Shown in pieces: positions 20,681 to 31,160 of a stretch of DNA of 64,000 nucleotides. The notes under the pieces are model-generated. The model was given only the letters and a program-made list of their open reading frames with translations. It ran no database searches and had not been told where the DNA came from. Both the position numbers and the translations under genes were made by a program. Location of the stretch: assembly GCF_040954645.1 (NCBI RefSeq), contig NC_092803.1, positions 13,021,230-13,085,229 of the forward strand, written 5' to 3'. Every line of letters begins with the position of its first letter. The stretch's first letter is position 1. The DNA comes from Diabrotica undecimpunctata (taxonomy: Eukaryota > Arthropoda > Insecta > Coleoptera > Chrysomelidae).

Positions 20681-22487
20681 TTAGTTGCAATTTTTACATA
20701 CAATAGTTTTTTCCTCTTTTCTGTGCACCTGGCATATAAATTTTTTGCAAAAAGAGCAAACGGTATTCACTTTTCTGTCACAGTTTCGCGGACACTGGTA
20801 ACAACGAGCACGTTTCTTAGCTGAATGGACGGATTGAGTTGCAACTTCGGTAGTTGGGTTTACCATTGGTATGCCACAATCTTTTAGAGCAGATTTTACA
20901 TAGGCTTTATGTTTTATATATTTCGCTCTTTTTTCCATGTTGTTTCGAGCAAGCTCAGCCCCTAATTGTAACAGGAAAATACGTCTTCGTGAAAAATTAT
21001 TTTCCTTCCAATCAGGATTTTTTTTCGATGTATAAAATATAGGCATTTAGTGCACATATGTCTATAATATTCATAAAGAGCCTGAATGGCCAACGAGCAG
21101 TTCTTCTTTTACAGGAATATTCCCTAATCAGTTTGTCGGCATTATCAACACCACCCTTGGTATTATTATAGTCTAAAATCATCAAGGGTTTGTTTTGAGA
21201 GTCTTGACAAATTATATCACTATCGTGTTGACTTGAAAGAAGATGTACCATCCTGTGTATTTTAGGTATGTACGAAACCATAGCTAATTCTTTAGTAAAA
21301 GCAAATATTGACGACTCCGCAGGTCTTTTTGTCAAACTTAGTTGTGGTGGTGTATCAGGTTTATTTTTGCGGACGGTCCCAAGTAAAGTAAGGTTTTTAG
21401 ATAAAAGATATTGAGCAAGAGGAACACTGGTAAAAAAGTTGTCAGTTGTAATTCCTCTCCAACTGCCATGATATGGTTCCACCAGATCTTTCACAACACG
21501 AAATCCCTGATTTTTCTCTATTCTACCACCTGGTAGTTTTCCAAGGTACACCTGAAGTTTTGATAAATAAGATGTTTTAACATCCGCGGCAGCCCAAATT
21601 TTTATCCCATAGCGGCAAGGTTTTGATTTTATATATTGTCTAAAAGGACACTTTCCTCTAAAACTCACTAACTGTTCGTCAACGGTTATATGTTCGTATG
21701 GTTCAAAGGCTTTGTCACAGTTAGAGACGAACATGTCCCAAATTACTCGTATCGCCGCTAACTTATCCTGTTCCTTCCGCTCCACCCTGGTCACTTTGTC
21801 ATCAAACCTCAAGAAACTCGATAATTCTTCAAATCGGTTCCTAGCGAATGCGGCTGTAAAAAATGACCGGCGTATTGAGGTGTCTGTAGACCATATCTCT
21901 CGTGTCGATTCTTTCCCACACCTTAAAGCACCAGCTTTGATAAGTGCTCCTAAAAAGCTATCCAGTTCATTGTTGGTAAGTACCGTCCACTCTTTTTTGT
22001 TATTCGGATGTTTTTCGTTCCACTCTTGATAACGCCTAACAGCTTCTTCATTAGTATGAAGGCATATGACATTCTTCATCTCTTCGGTCAAAAATAAATT
22101 GAAATAGTCTAAAAACGTGTTGGAATTTTTACTATAGTTTGTTAAGCCTGGATGTACATTTATAATATTTTTTTGTTGCCTCTTGGATCTCACGAAAGGT
22201 AGGCTATTCCACTGCATTCCAGATTTGGATGTATATGTTGGACCACTAACCTCACTAATATTATCGTCTACTTCGGTAGGTTCTGCATCTGATTCCTCGT
22301 CACTGTTGACTTCTAAATTGTCCTCAGTTTCCGAAACATTTTCCTCAAAAACATCTTGCTCTTCGCTATCTGATTCGTCGGTAATCTCATAGTCGAAATC
22401 GGAGTCTGATATCCCTTCTTCTATATTTCGGATAATTTTTTCATGTTCTTGGTCGCTTATTGTCGTTTTCATTCTCTTACGGTCCAT
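20681..22487 (-). pseudogene. piggyBac transposase, one frameshift
   Basis: The frame from ATG at 22487 runs 491 codons to 21012. It has an acidic Asp/Glu/Ser N-terminus (about residues 15-80), then the core with its three catalytic aspartates in ITVDEQLVSFRG, ITTDNFF and TKGGVDNADK. An extra A in the 8-A run (+ strand T run near 21019-21026) shifts the frame. The remainder continues at 21046-20681 as the C-terminal Cys-rich zinc domain (CYQC, C, CSFC, C, H, CKNC). The protein cuts and joins DNA at TTAA without leaving a footprint. Length without the shift is about 600 residues, normal for the family. An assembly or homopolymer error could be the cause rather than a real mutation. Confidence 0.93.
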
Positions 22488-22544
22488 TTTTCAATGTAAA
22501 CTGACGAAAAATGTTAAAAATAATAAAAATATTCTGGTGCCTCT

Positions 22545-22575
22545 AAATGCCCAATCGGGGTCACAGCGAGACCCC
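22545..22575 (+). repeat. piggyBac subterminal hairpin motif, right inner
   Basis: AAATGCCC-AATC-GGGGTC-N7-GACCCC with the same spacings as the other two copies, in + orientation, about 70 bp upstream of the transposase start codon. It could also lie in the promoter. Confidence 0.65.
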
Positions 22576-22725
22576 ACTTATCTAAATCTCTCTTACAGAC
22601 CACTGCACCTCACGAATGTTCGTGGTATACTAACAGAAAACGTAGGAGACACGTCCACACAAATACCTGATTGCGCGGTTGCCAAATGTTTCAAATAAAG
22701 ATATTATAGCCAAAAATGTATGTCT

Positions 22726-22755
22726 GGGGTCCCATAGTGACCCCGATTGGGCATT
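22726..22755 (-). repeat. piggyBac subterminal hairpin motif, right outer
   Basis: On the minus strand AATGCCC-AATC-GGGGTC-N7-GACCCC begins inside the right terminal repeat. Its first 17 bases repeat the right inner copy almost exactly but inverted. Confidence 0.65.
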
Positions 22756-22766
22756 AAAGGGTTAAA

Positions 22767-23057
22767 TAAACAACTATTCGACGATTTTATCTGGCAATGT
22801 CGCATAACGTGTTCTGCCACATTGCCATATTTTTTAAATGGATGTTTGCAACAACGCATTCAACAGAAGTCCTCTCTCCTTGATTTGCTACCTGAGTGAC
22901 CTTCGCGGTTTCATACATTTCTGAAAATTTATTACCGTGGTGTAGAAAGCTTTTTTAAGCCCAAAACTGCAGCCAAAATAGTATTGACACTGTATCATCG
23001 GACCACTAGGACTCTCACTAAATCTCTTTTCATTAATAGACTTTGCAATTGCAACCT
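22767..23057 (-). pseudogene. Decayed zinc-finger-like coding sequence
   Basis: After a good minus-strand acceptor (TTTTTTGTAG before 23057) the sequence reads VAIAKSINEKRFSESPSGPM and continues, shifts frame in an A run near 22955, then gives KFSEMYETAKVTQVANQGER. After another one-base loss near 22848 it reads KHPFKKYGNVAEHVMRHC. The Cys/His spacing at the end suggests a C2HC or BED-like finger. The family is not recognised. The piggyBac TTAA interrupts it at 22765. It could be a host pseudogene or an older transposon gene. Confidence 0.35.
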
Positions 23058-23869
23058 ACAAAAAATAAAATAAACTGAAACAAACTGGTCACAATAATCA
23101 CAAAAATTGATAGATTTTATTGAATTAACCATCAAATCTTCTCTCAAATTTCTTAAGGCTGCTGCATATATTCATTTAATGCATATTTTTAGTTTACTTT
23201 TCTTTTACAAAGTGTTCTGTGTATGATTAAAGATACATCTAACCCTCGAGCTTTAACCAAGATGAGCTTTTCACTAGGGGGTTGACAGGCGCACGTGTTT
23301 GCATAATGAGGCATGTGCTAGTACAATACAAGGGGTTAACATAAAAGTCTGCGAATGTGAATGCTTTGTGCTAAGATCTTGGTGGATTTTTTAAACCAGA
23401 TGGTCTAGATGTTTGTCAGTGTGATGAAGGATTGTTTTTATGTAAGTTCTGTATATTTATAGCAACATGGACAGTCCGTTTATTAGCTAATATGGACCCT
23501 TTCGTCTGACAGATGTCTTGTTGAATTATTCTTAGAATATTGAAAGATTAGTTTCATACATACACATAGTGTTTGTGTTTTTTTGCTTTATGATTTTACC
23601 TCCTTTCTATGGTTCAAGTTAGTTATCTTAAACAAAAATCGTCCTAATGGGTTCCTGAAAGAAAAGCATTAAACTTTGTTTTTTCATTTCATTGTTTAGC
23701 TAGTAACCTTATTTTTTTTGTAGTTAAACTAGATTAAATATTTGAGAGAAATTTAAGCGTTTTACCTCTACGTGTATATAGCAAACTGCCATTACTTTTT
23801 TACGCCGAATTACTCCTTGCAGTTTGCTGTAGGTATTTACCAAGATCCTGTATATTATGCAAATATCTT
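23058..23869. other. No gene seen
   Basis: This includes a GC-richer stretch at 23240-23345 ending GGGGTTAAC. There is no inverted partner good enough to call a transposon end. Confidence 0.4.
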
Positions 23870-24830
23870 CTTCTTCTTCTTCCTCTTTACAAGCAATTCT
23901 GCTTGTTCATTGGCATATTAACACCTCTATGGCAGTCTGTCACTCCATCTTTTGCACGGTCGTCCGATAATTCTTTTGCCGATTTCGTATTTCTTACTAT
24001 TTTAGCGACACGGGTCTCCTCCATTCTGCTTACGTAGTTATTCCATTCTTTTTTTCTATTTTGTGTCCATTCATTTATACATTATACGTTTCATTTTCTT
24101 CTAGTGTCTTCACTTCTCTTTCGAACTCTCAGCGTATTTCATCATGTAATTCTTTTCGGTACTCTCATCTCTGCCGTTTCCATTAGCCTTTGCGTTGTGG
24201 CTGTGTCGAGTCTTGTTTTTGAGGCATATGTCATTATTGGTGGTCTTACACTGGCTTTATAAATTCTTAACTTCATCTCAGTGTTAATGTGTCATGTTAA
24301 AGTATCCTGCCGGTCTATTTGCTTTTGGTACTTAATGTTTTTGAACTCACTTCTTTGTTTAGGTCTCCATAGCTGGAGAAAGTAATTGCCTGGTATTTTA
24401 TTTCCATTAAGTACTTGTTTAATACTCATGCCATCAATTTCTATTTTACATCTGGTTCGTTCAGATATTGTCATATTAAATTCTTTTGCTCTTATGTTAA
24501 ATCTGTGGACCAGTCTTTGCAGACTATCTCCATCTTGGGCAGACTATCTTCATTGCGTCGTCTGCGTAACAGAGTATTTTTATTTCTTTGTTTTCCATTC
24601 TGTATCCTCTTTATTTGTTTACACTTTTGACGATTTCATTCATGATTAAATTGAAGAGCATGGGGCTCAATAAGTCCCCTTTTTCTTATTCCGCTACCTA
24701 TTTCTATAGGTTCTGTAAGTTGTCCATCTATTCTGACTTCCATTTTGTTATTTTGGTAGATGTTTTCGATAGTTTTTATAATACTTAGGGCAACTTCCCT
24801 ATTATATAGAAGATGGATTATATTTTTTAA
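23870..24830 (-). mobile_element. LINE family C, palm to 3' tail
   Basis: Minus-strand reverse transcriptase remnant with a (GAA)n tail at 23870-23882. The thumb region includes RIYKASVRP and MAETAQRLME-like stretches. The segment MTISERTRCKIEIDGMSIKQ is at 24474-24292, and the catalytic box is YADDAM at 24551-24568. Many frameshifts. Confidence 0.75.
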
Positions 24831-25389
24831 TCTTATTATACCAGGCTATTTTACTTGAACCCAGGGGTTGTTATTTGCGCAATTCTGGGAGAAGATTGTG
24901 GTATTATTAATATAATAGTACAGGTACAAAGTTTATTACTATTTAGTAATAAACAATTTGCCTACAAATGCTTTGTTTCCTTTCATTATTGTGTACAAAC
25001 TGCATCTCGCAGTAGACGTACATTCTCGAAGGGGTTTAACTTCCGCCATGTTTACTTTAAGGTCACTCCTGGTAAATTATGTGAAGAAAGTTTCTTGAAA
25101 AATTAAATATTTAATAAACTATATATTCCCGTCGCCACTTGTAGTGTATAACCACGTTTATTCTGAAATACATTATTTTATTTGTACCCACATTTATGTT
25201 TCGTTCTTGACATGTTACAGTATGAATATGAAACACAAAACTCAAATCTTTAAGCTGCGCCATATCACTAAAACATAACCCATAAAATTGCATAAACAAA
25301 CTAACCGAAGATAAAGCAATTAATATACCGAAATATATATAATAGTAAAACGACTGGTTGGACTATTATCTACTTCTGCTTCCTTCTTG
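24831..25389. other. No gene seen
   Basis: AT-rich. A plus frame of 83 codons at 24855-25106 has no motif. Confidence 0.4.
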
Positions 25390-26130
25390 TATGTAGGCTT
25401 TAAAGCGTGTTTCTTCTTCAATATTAGCCTCCTAAATTGTTTAAATTATCGCACCATCTTTTTCTTGGTCTGCCAATACTTCTTCGTCCATTTGGTGACT
25501 TATCTCGTGCTAATCGTACTATCCTATCATCTGCAATTCTACTAATGTGTTCGTTACACTCCTGTTTTCGTTTTATAACCCATCCATTTATGTCTTCTAT
25601 ATTGCATGCTCTTCTTATGTTTTCGCTTCTCCCCCATTCTCCAACAGACTTTTCCCTGATATCCGTCAGAGTATTTTCACCTTTGTTGTTTCTAGTAGTC
25701 GTTTCGTTTTAAATGTGTCAGGTCTTGTCTCCTCCGTGTATGTTAATATAGTCTAATTGCTGCTTTATAGATTCTTGGTTTAGTGTCTTGTCTTAGATGA
25801 TTGTTCTTCCAGATTGTGTCATTAAGAGATCCCGCCGCTTTACTTGCTTTTAAGCTTTGTTATCGTACTGCTTCTTCAACATCTCCGTAACTAGTTATAG
25901 CTATTCCCAGATATCGAAACCTTGCTTCCTACTTTATTATTTTCTCATCAATTTCGATTTTACATCGTAGTTGGTATTTAGATGTTATCATACATTTGGT
26001 TTTTCCTGCTGATGTTATCATATTGTATTTCTTGGCTGTTGTATTAAAGATATGTGTTAATCTTTGGAGATCGTCTTTTGTCTCGGCGATTAATGCGGCG
26101 TCGTCTGCATAACATATCTATTCATCTAAT
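25390..26130 (-). mobile_element. LINE family C, second copy
   Basis: Collinear with 23870-24830 but independently decayed. It has the catalytic YADDAA at 26094-26111, a CKIEIDEKI-like stretch at about 25950, and a C-terminus with GRRSIGRPRKRW-like sequence near 25460. Confidence 0.7.
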
Positions 26131-26164
26131 AAAATTGTTAGTTTATTGATTTTGTTGGTTAAGA

Positions 26165-26470
26165 CTTTTGTCCATTCATCCAATGGCACTACAGCCCAAA
26201 TTGAGCCTTGGCCTCCTTCAACAGGCTTCTCCAATCATTTCGATTTACCGCTATTCTTTTCCATGAACGCGTTCCCAGGTAGTTCCTGGCATCCTCATCG
26301 ACTTCGTCTTCCCATCTCTTTTTAGGTCTTCCAACAGGTCTTTTCCCTGCATTCTTGCATTTAGTAATTTGTGGGGATTCTATTCTCATGCATGCAGACC
26401 ACGTGTCCTGCCCACCCTAATCTCTACAGTTTAGTGTATTGTGCTAGAGTTGTTGTTTTTACTTATTGGG
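26165..26470 (-). mobile_element. LINE family F 3' end
   Basis: The minus frame 26389-26189 reads GKRPVGRPKKRWEDEVDEDA and ends KEAKAQFGL with a stop. An RLGWAGHVVCMH-like sequence precedes it. It is the same family as 18880-19375. Confidence 0.7.
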
Positions 26471-26489
26471 CCCAGTATCCTACGTAATA

Positions 26490-26990
26490 TTTTTCTTTCA
26501 AACACATCTAATGCATTGGCAGATTTCTTGTAGGCCTCTCGTTTCTCTTTACATTTTTCTTTTATTTCTTTTCTGAACCATGGTGTATTGTTGTTGTTTG
26601 TTTTGTTCAGTATGACTCTGCGTTTTCCTAGAACTCCTGTTGCTGCTTCTTCAATGTTGTTTTTAATTGTCTCCCAGCTCGCGTTTATATCTTCGATGTC
26701 GTCTATTTATTTCAGCTGTATCTTGTGTGCTAGCCTCCTTTGGTACATTTCTCTTGTAGAGTAGAAAATGTTTTTTTGTTATTTTTATTCTTATTTTTGC
26801 TGGTATTAGTTTGTGTTCACTTGAGTTTAAAGTTCGGATATCTAAAATCTGCTTTTGGGTGGATTTTTCTACTAGTGACTATAAAGTCAATCTTAGATTT
26901 GTGCCCCCTGGAGTTTTCAAATATATATTTATACTGGAGCTTATGGTCGAAAACTGTATTCAGTTCAGAATAAGAGCTAAAAAGAAACAA
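26490..26990 (-). mobile_element. LINE endonuclease C-terminus and linker
   Basis: The minus strand reads FENSRGHKSKIDFIVTSRK at about 26860-26925 (endonuclease end). It continues through INASWETIKNNIEEAATGVL to NTPWFRKEIKEKCKEKREAY near 26520-26590, the usual linker before the reverse transcriptase. It is the 5' part of a family C-type element, separated from its polymerase by the family F fragment. Confidence 0.7.
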
Positions 26991-27482
26991 AAAAGTTTCT
27001 TTAAGTGTCCAAGGACTTTACATAAATAAAAAATTTATCGCCTTTAGTTAAACATTCAATTAAATGTTTTTAACATTTACAATTAATTCACCTTTTACTC
27101 GTCGAAAAATGTTTTTCTGGATAATTTTCTATAAATGGAAACATAAACACCTCCTGGAAATCGGCCTTATTGCGGTAAGAATATCGATTTAGCCGCGGAT
27201 AATACTTACCTTCACCTACTAAATTAGGGATAATCTAAGGTCGATACAATTTAGAAAAGATACTTGTTTTTATATGGGTATGAATTATTAAATCAAATAG
27301 GTAATTTTGGTGTTTTGTTGTTTTTGATTTGTTTTGATTGGTAGCGTTGATTGTTGTTTTATTTTTCCATAATGATTTCTGGAATGGTTTTTTTTATTTT
27401 ATTTTATTGATAACAGTATCAACTACTTTAGGTTATTAGCTGTACTATAATTAATACAAAAATAATTAAATCTAAAGAGTAC
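26991..27482. other. No gene seen
   Basis: AT-rich flank up to the LTR boundary. Confidence 0.4.
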
Positions 27483-27766
27483 TGTAGCGTGTTTCAATAA
27501 AACCAGCGGTTCTAATGTATATAAATATATTTATTTATAAATTTACAGCACGATGATAGCTTATTAACTACGCTATAACTCATAGCAGCGCGGCTTATAT
27601 ATAAGTTATTATGTACTAGAATAATCCGGAATAGTCCACCTCTATTTCGCTTGTTTGACGGCTCGATCTTTCACCCGGTCGATACATCCGGAACCTTCGA
27701 GAACACACATCAGCGTTCTCGAGATGAAACTGTTATATGGGCTACGTTGAAAGCATGCTTATTACA
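27483..27766 (-). repeat. 3' LTR of the gypsy element
   Basis: 284 bp, beginning TGTAATAAGC on the minus strand (27766 inward) and ending CTACA at 27483, so it has the usual TG...CA with a 4-base inverted tip. A polypurine tract (AAGAGGGGAGCAG, 27767-27779) lies directly upstream, which fixes the start. It contains AATAAA-like signals near 27525. The partner LTR is missing, so insertion age cannot be read. Confidence 0.75.
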
Positions 27767-27904
27767 CTGCTCCCCTCTTAGATCTGAGCATCCCGATCAG
27801 CAACTCTATGTGTTGGCCCTGGATAGCGGAGTCTACAGGACTCTCCAGCTCTGCATGAACCCCTTAAGAAGAAATCAGTCTACTGACTTCAAAGAACACG
27901 ATCT

Positions 27905-28345
27905 TTTCAGGTTAATGCAACACACAGTAAATCATACGCCGGTTTCTCGGAAGATCACTTTAAGCATGCTTTGCTTCTGACAATCTTCCAATCCAGATTT
28001 TCTAGTGTATGTACTATCTTTGGTAAGGCCAAATTCTTGATGTCATAATTGCACACGATTTTCTTCAAATTAGTTAGAGCACGCCATATATGGTCGTAGC
28101 TTGCCTTGTCTGTATACAACTTCCTGGTCACCATATACAGCAAAGATCGAGGACTATTTTCTAATCTCAGTACTCTTCCAACTTTAGGCTACTGATTCTT
28201 TAACTCGTCCAAACGACCGAACTTCTTATAGAATATGGACGAGAATCCTTTAGACATCTCAAGATCTTTAGCAACACAGTGAGCTAGAGAGACGTTATGC
28301 GGAACACTAAAAATATCCGCTGAACTCCTTTGGTCACGCCGAATC
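27905..28345 (-). pseudogene. Macro (ADP-ribose) domain at the end of gypsy pol
   Basis: Directly behind the integrase C-terminus, on the same strand, the readings DIFSVPHNVSLAHCVAKDLE, SKGFSSIFYKKFGRLDELKN, LLYMVTRKLYTDKASYDHIW and IKNLALPKI resemble the OARD1/TARG1 class of macro domains. Those proteins bind ADP-ribose and remove it from proteins. Order and length (about 140 residues) match a whole domain. An 8-base insertion near 28325, a stop near 28190 and later shifts break it. The final Gly-rich/Asp catalytic stretch (GCGLD in TARG1) reads VHTLEN. The polypurine tract follows about 125 bp downstream, so it lies inside the element. The homology is from memory. Confidence 0.7.
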
Positions 28346-30174
28346 TAACAATCTTTCTCTCTGCGTTATTTGACATAAATTCGTTAAAGCTTGGTCGCCG
28401 GTTATCTTTGATCTCATGTTGAAGAGTTCGTGCTTCTTCTGTTTTATTTGAGCCGGCGTAAGGTGCAAAATGATTTATGTGAACTACTTTTGGTTTACCT
28501 TTAGGTAACTTCTTAATTCGGTATATTACGTCATTTGTTCTCTTTTTAATTTCATACGGATCTTCCCATTGTCTTTGCAGTTTAGGAGACAAGCCTGGAC
28601 GACGTTGTTGATTATAAAGCCAAACAAGGTCAAACTGCTTCATAGCTTTCATTTTTGAATCGAGAATCATATTGATCTTTCATTCTGTCACTAGCTAACT
28701 GAATGTGTTGTTGGGCAAGATTATAAGTGTTGCTCATTCTTAACTTCAGGCGATCGAAATATTCTTCGCTTGCAACATATTCTTCGGAAGGTCTGCAGCC
28801 AAACTCTAGGTCGCAGGGCAAACGAACTTCATGGCCTAACATCAGACAGGTTGGAGTCTGGTCTGCAGTATCATTCACGGCCGAGTGGTAGGCCATTACG
28901 AATAAATGAATGTGCTGGTCCCAATCTCTTTGATGTTTTGATACAACTTTGGATAGGTGTTCGTATGTACGTATCGTACGTTCATATGTATCGTTCGGTT
29001 TACGTCTCAACCATTTCATCTGATTGAGTATGCAGTGGTGTCGTTCTGGTCTTATTAACACCAATCAATTTATAAACGTTTTGGAAAACGGTTGACTCGA
29101 AGTTTCGCCCTTGGCCAAAGTGAATCTCCAAGGGAAAGAATTCTTTAACACGTATTTATTTCCATCATTTGTCTCTGGGAATGGACCTGCAATGTCAATT
29201 GCTACTCTTTCCATAGAACTACCAACATTGTACTGTTTCATGGGTGCTTGTTTTTTACCAACTGGACCATTACCGGTTGCACACAGTTCGCATTTCCGGC
29301 ACTATATTCTTACATCGTATTTACAGTTCACCCAATAGAACCGTTCTCAAACCTTTTACAGAGTCTTCGTAATACCAAAGTGTCCACTTTCTGCACCCTC
29401 ATGCAACTGACCCAATACTTCTGACACTTTACTTTTAGGCACAGTCAACTGAAGCTTAGATTGTGTAGCATCAGTGTTCTCAAAGATTCTATACAGAACT
29501 TTTAGTACTAGGTAATTCCATTAGTTCCAATAAGACTTGATTTCTGGACTACATGTACTAATGTCTTGCCAAGAAGGTTTTTCACTTCGACGCATCCAAT
29601 CCAATACTCTTTTTATACATGGATCATCTGCTTAAGCGTCTTGTAGCTCTTGAGGCTGTCATTGATCATTAATGACAGTGGTTGGTCTCACGGAGCATAG
29701 TAGTTCTGCTAATTTAAGACAGTGATTACAATTTTCACTGCATAACCGTCTCGAAAGAGCATCAGCATTTAAGTGAACTCTTCCAGCCCTATGTTTGATC
29801 TCGTAATCATATTCTTGTAATCGTTCTAACCATCTTGCCATCTGGCCCTCTGGATTTCGGAAGTGATCCGTACTAAGAAGGAACTTTCTGCCATACAAGT
29901 ATTTATGGAAATGCTTACAAGCCTTCACTACGCCTAGCAATTCTCTCCTGGTAATGCAATAGTTTCTTTCTAGTTTCGACAAGACTTTGCTAAAGTAAGC
30001 GATGACTCTTTCCTGTCCATCTGGGATTTAGGAGAGAACAGCTCGTATTGCCCTGTTTCTAGCATCAGTGTCCAACACAAATTTTCCTGCCTGTCTAGGG
30101 TAGCTTAAAATTGGTGCACTGATCAGAGCCATTTGTAGTTGTTCGAAAGCTTTTTGACACTCTTCACTCCATGT
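28284..30174 (-). pseudogene. gypsy pol remnant: RNase H and integrase
   Basis: RNase H (30150-29700) shows FVLDTDA, CITRRELLGVV and LLSTDH, i.e. its acidic residues, followed by YEIKHRAGRVHLNADALSRR. The integrase zinc region lies at about 29400-29280 with stops. The core has AIDIAGPF, but the next stretch is deleted near 29147 together with the second catalytic Asp, and it resumes at LEIHFGQGRNFEST. The frame 29064-28630 includes WDQHIHLFVMAYHSAVNDTA. The frame 28670-28284 carries the C-terminal PGLSPKLQRQWEDPYEIKKR module that contacts DNA. It is not functional. Confidence 0.85.
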
Positions 30175-30740
30175 TCTCCAGTTCTCCATATTTCATAAGC
30201 CTATGACCATGGAGTAAATTGATATATGATAAGAATTGGTCAAGTTGCCTGTTAATTCCTGTAAAACATACCAGTACATCGTCTATGTATCTCCACCAAT
30301 ATAAAAACTGTATGAATACGAGATGTTCTGAAATGTTTGTTTCTAGATAATCCATAAAAAGCTTAGAATATTACCCATTATAAGTACTGCACTGTTATTT
30401 GTATATATTTGATTATTAAATTCAACAAATTTAATTTTTACGTTTATACAAATTTTCCAGAAGATGTAAAATTTTAGATGTAATGATTGGATTTGTAATA
30501 TTATTGTCTAACAGGTTTTTACTAGAACAAATATTTCTATAGGAGGAATACAAGGAAAAAGATTTTTTACGTCAAATGAAATTAATTTGGAGTTGTTAAT
30601 TAATTGAAAATGTGAAAATTTAGTGCATTCTATAACAATCTCAGTTTTTTTTAAGTTTATATGGTGGAGCTATATAAAAAGAAACTAAAGGTCTTATTGG
30701 GTCATCAAATTACGTAGGGAATGTACTAGCATACTAATTT
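30175..30740 (-). mobile_element. Penelope-like reverse transcriptase fragment
   Basis: The minus frame 30355-30164 reads LVFIQFLYWWRYIDDVLVCF. The catalytic YIDD box is at 30278-30289 and GINRQLDQFLSYINLLH follows, a signature of Penelope-like polymerases. Upstream sequence to about 30740 is compatible but too decayed to read. It joins the gypsy fragment at 30174. Confidence 0.7.
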
Positions 30741-30769
30741 TTAAATTAGCAAATGAACGAATAAACGAA

Positions 30770-31160
30770 AGCCCTGAAATTAGTATTTTCACCATCTGGT
30801 CGATTGTATATACAGGTAAGATATCAACAAAATAGCCAAACACATAAAAAAGAAAGAAATAACACTAGCCCCAAAAACAAACAACTTGGGCAAATATATT
30901 AAGAACAATAAGAGAAAAAAAATTACACAGTGGTACATCGGTCAAACTGTTAGAACTTTTAATAAACAGATAGTAGAACACAAAAGGGATTTCAATAATA
31001 GAAAAACAGATTCTACATACGCACTTCACCTTATTTATCATAATCATTCTTTTAATAATTAATTTAAAATTCTTCACATTTAAAATAAAGGCCTTAAGCT
31101 ATCTTTTTTAGAAAGTATAAAAATTAACAAATTAAAAATACAGACATGATTACTAGTTAC
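30770..31160 (+). mobile_element. Penelope-like GIY-YIG nuclease remnant, opposite strand
   Basis: The plus strand reads QWYIGQTVRTFNKQIVEHKR with YIG at 30934-30942 and the catalytic-type Glu in VEHK. TDSTYALHLIYHNHSF and LSFLESIKI follow. The GIY half is damaged. This domain normally follows the polymerase on the same strand, but here the polymerase fragment is on the minus strand. An inversion or two separate insertions are therefore needed. Confidence 0.7.

Larger units (their letters stand above)
20432..22761 (-). mobile_element. piggyBac element, nearly complete
   Basis: Terminal inverted repeats CCCTTAAATGCCC (20432-20444) and GGGCATTAAAGGG (22749-22761) differ at one base. They are flanked by the TTAA target duplication at 20428-20431 and 22762-22765. 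The 2330-bp length and single transposase gene match autonomous piggyBac elements. Subterminal sequence carries three copies of a hairpin motif (separate entries). Its only visible lesion is one frameshift, so it is the youngest-looking DNA transposon here. It inserted into an older decayed coding sequence on the same strand. Confidence 0.95.
27483..30174 (-). mobile_element. gypsy-type LTR retrotransposon, 3' half, with macro domain
   Basis: From right to left on the minus strand: RNase H, integrase, integrase C-terminus, macro domain, polypurine tract and the 3' LTR. It breaks off at 30174 inside the end of the reverse transcriptase, where Penelope-like sequence begins. The polymerase front, protease, gag and 5' LTR are absent. 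Coding parts carry several stops, frameshifts and an internal deletion. It belongs to the Ty3/gypsy group by integrase and RNase H motifs. The lineage is not resolved. Confidence 0.85.

Noticed and set aside
22944..22960. Tiny intron GTAATAAATTTTCAG
   Set aside because: 15 bases is too short for a spliceosomal intron; a frameshift in the A run explains the frame change.
23240..23345. Possible piggyBac-like ends (AACCCTC ... GGGGTTAAC)
   Set aside because: The two sides do not match beyond a few bases and there is no TTAA at the left.
27651..27980. 109-codon plus frame across the LTR
   Set aside because: It spans the LTR and the antisense of the macro-domain region; no independent support.
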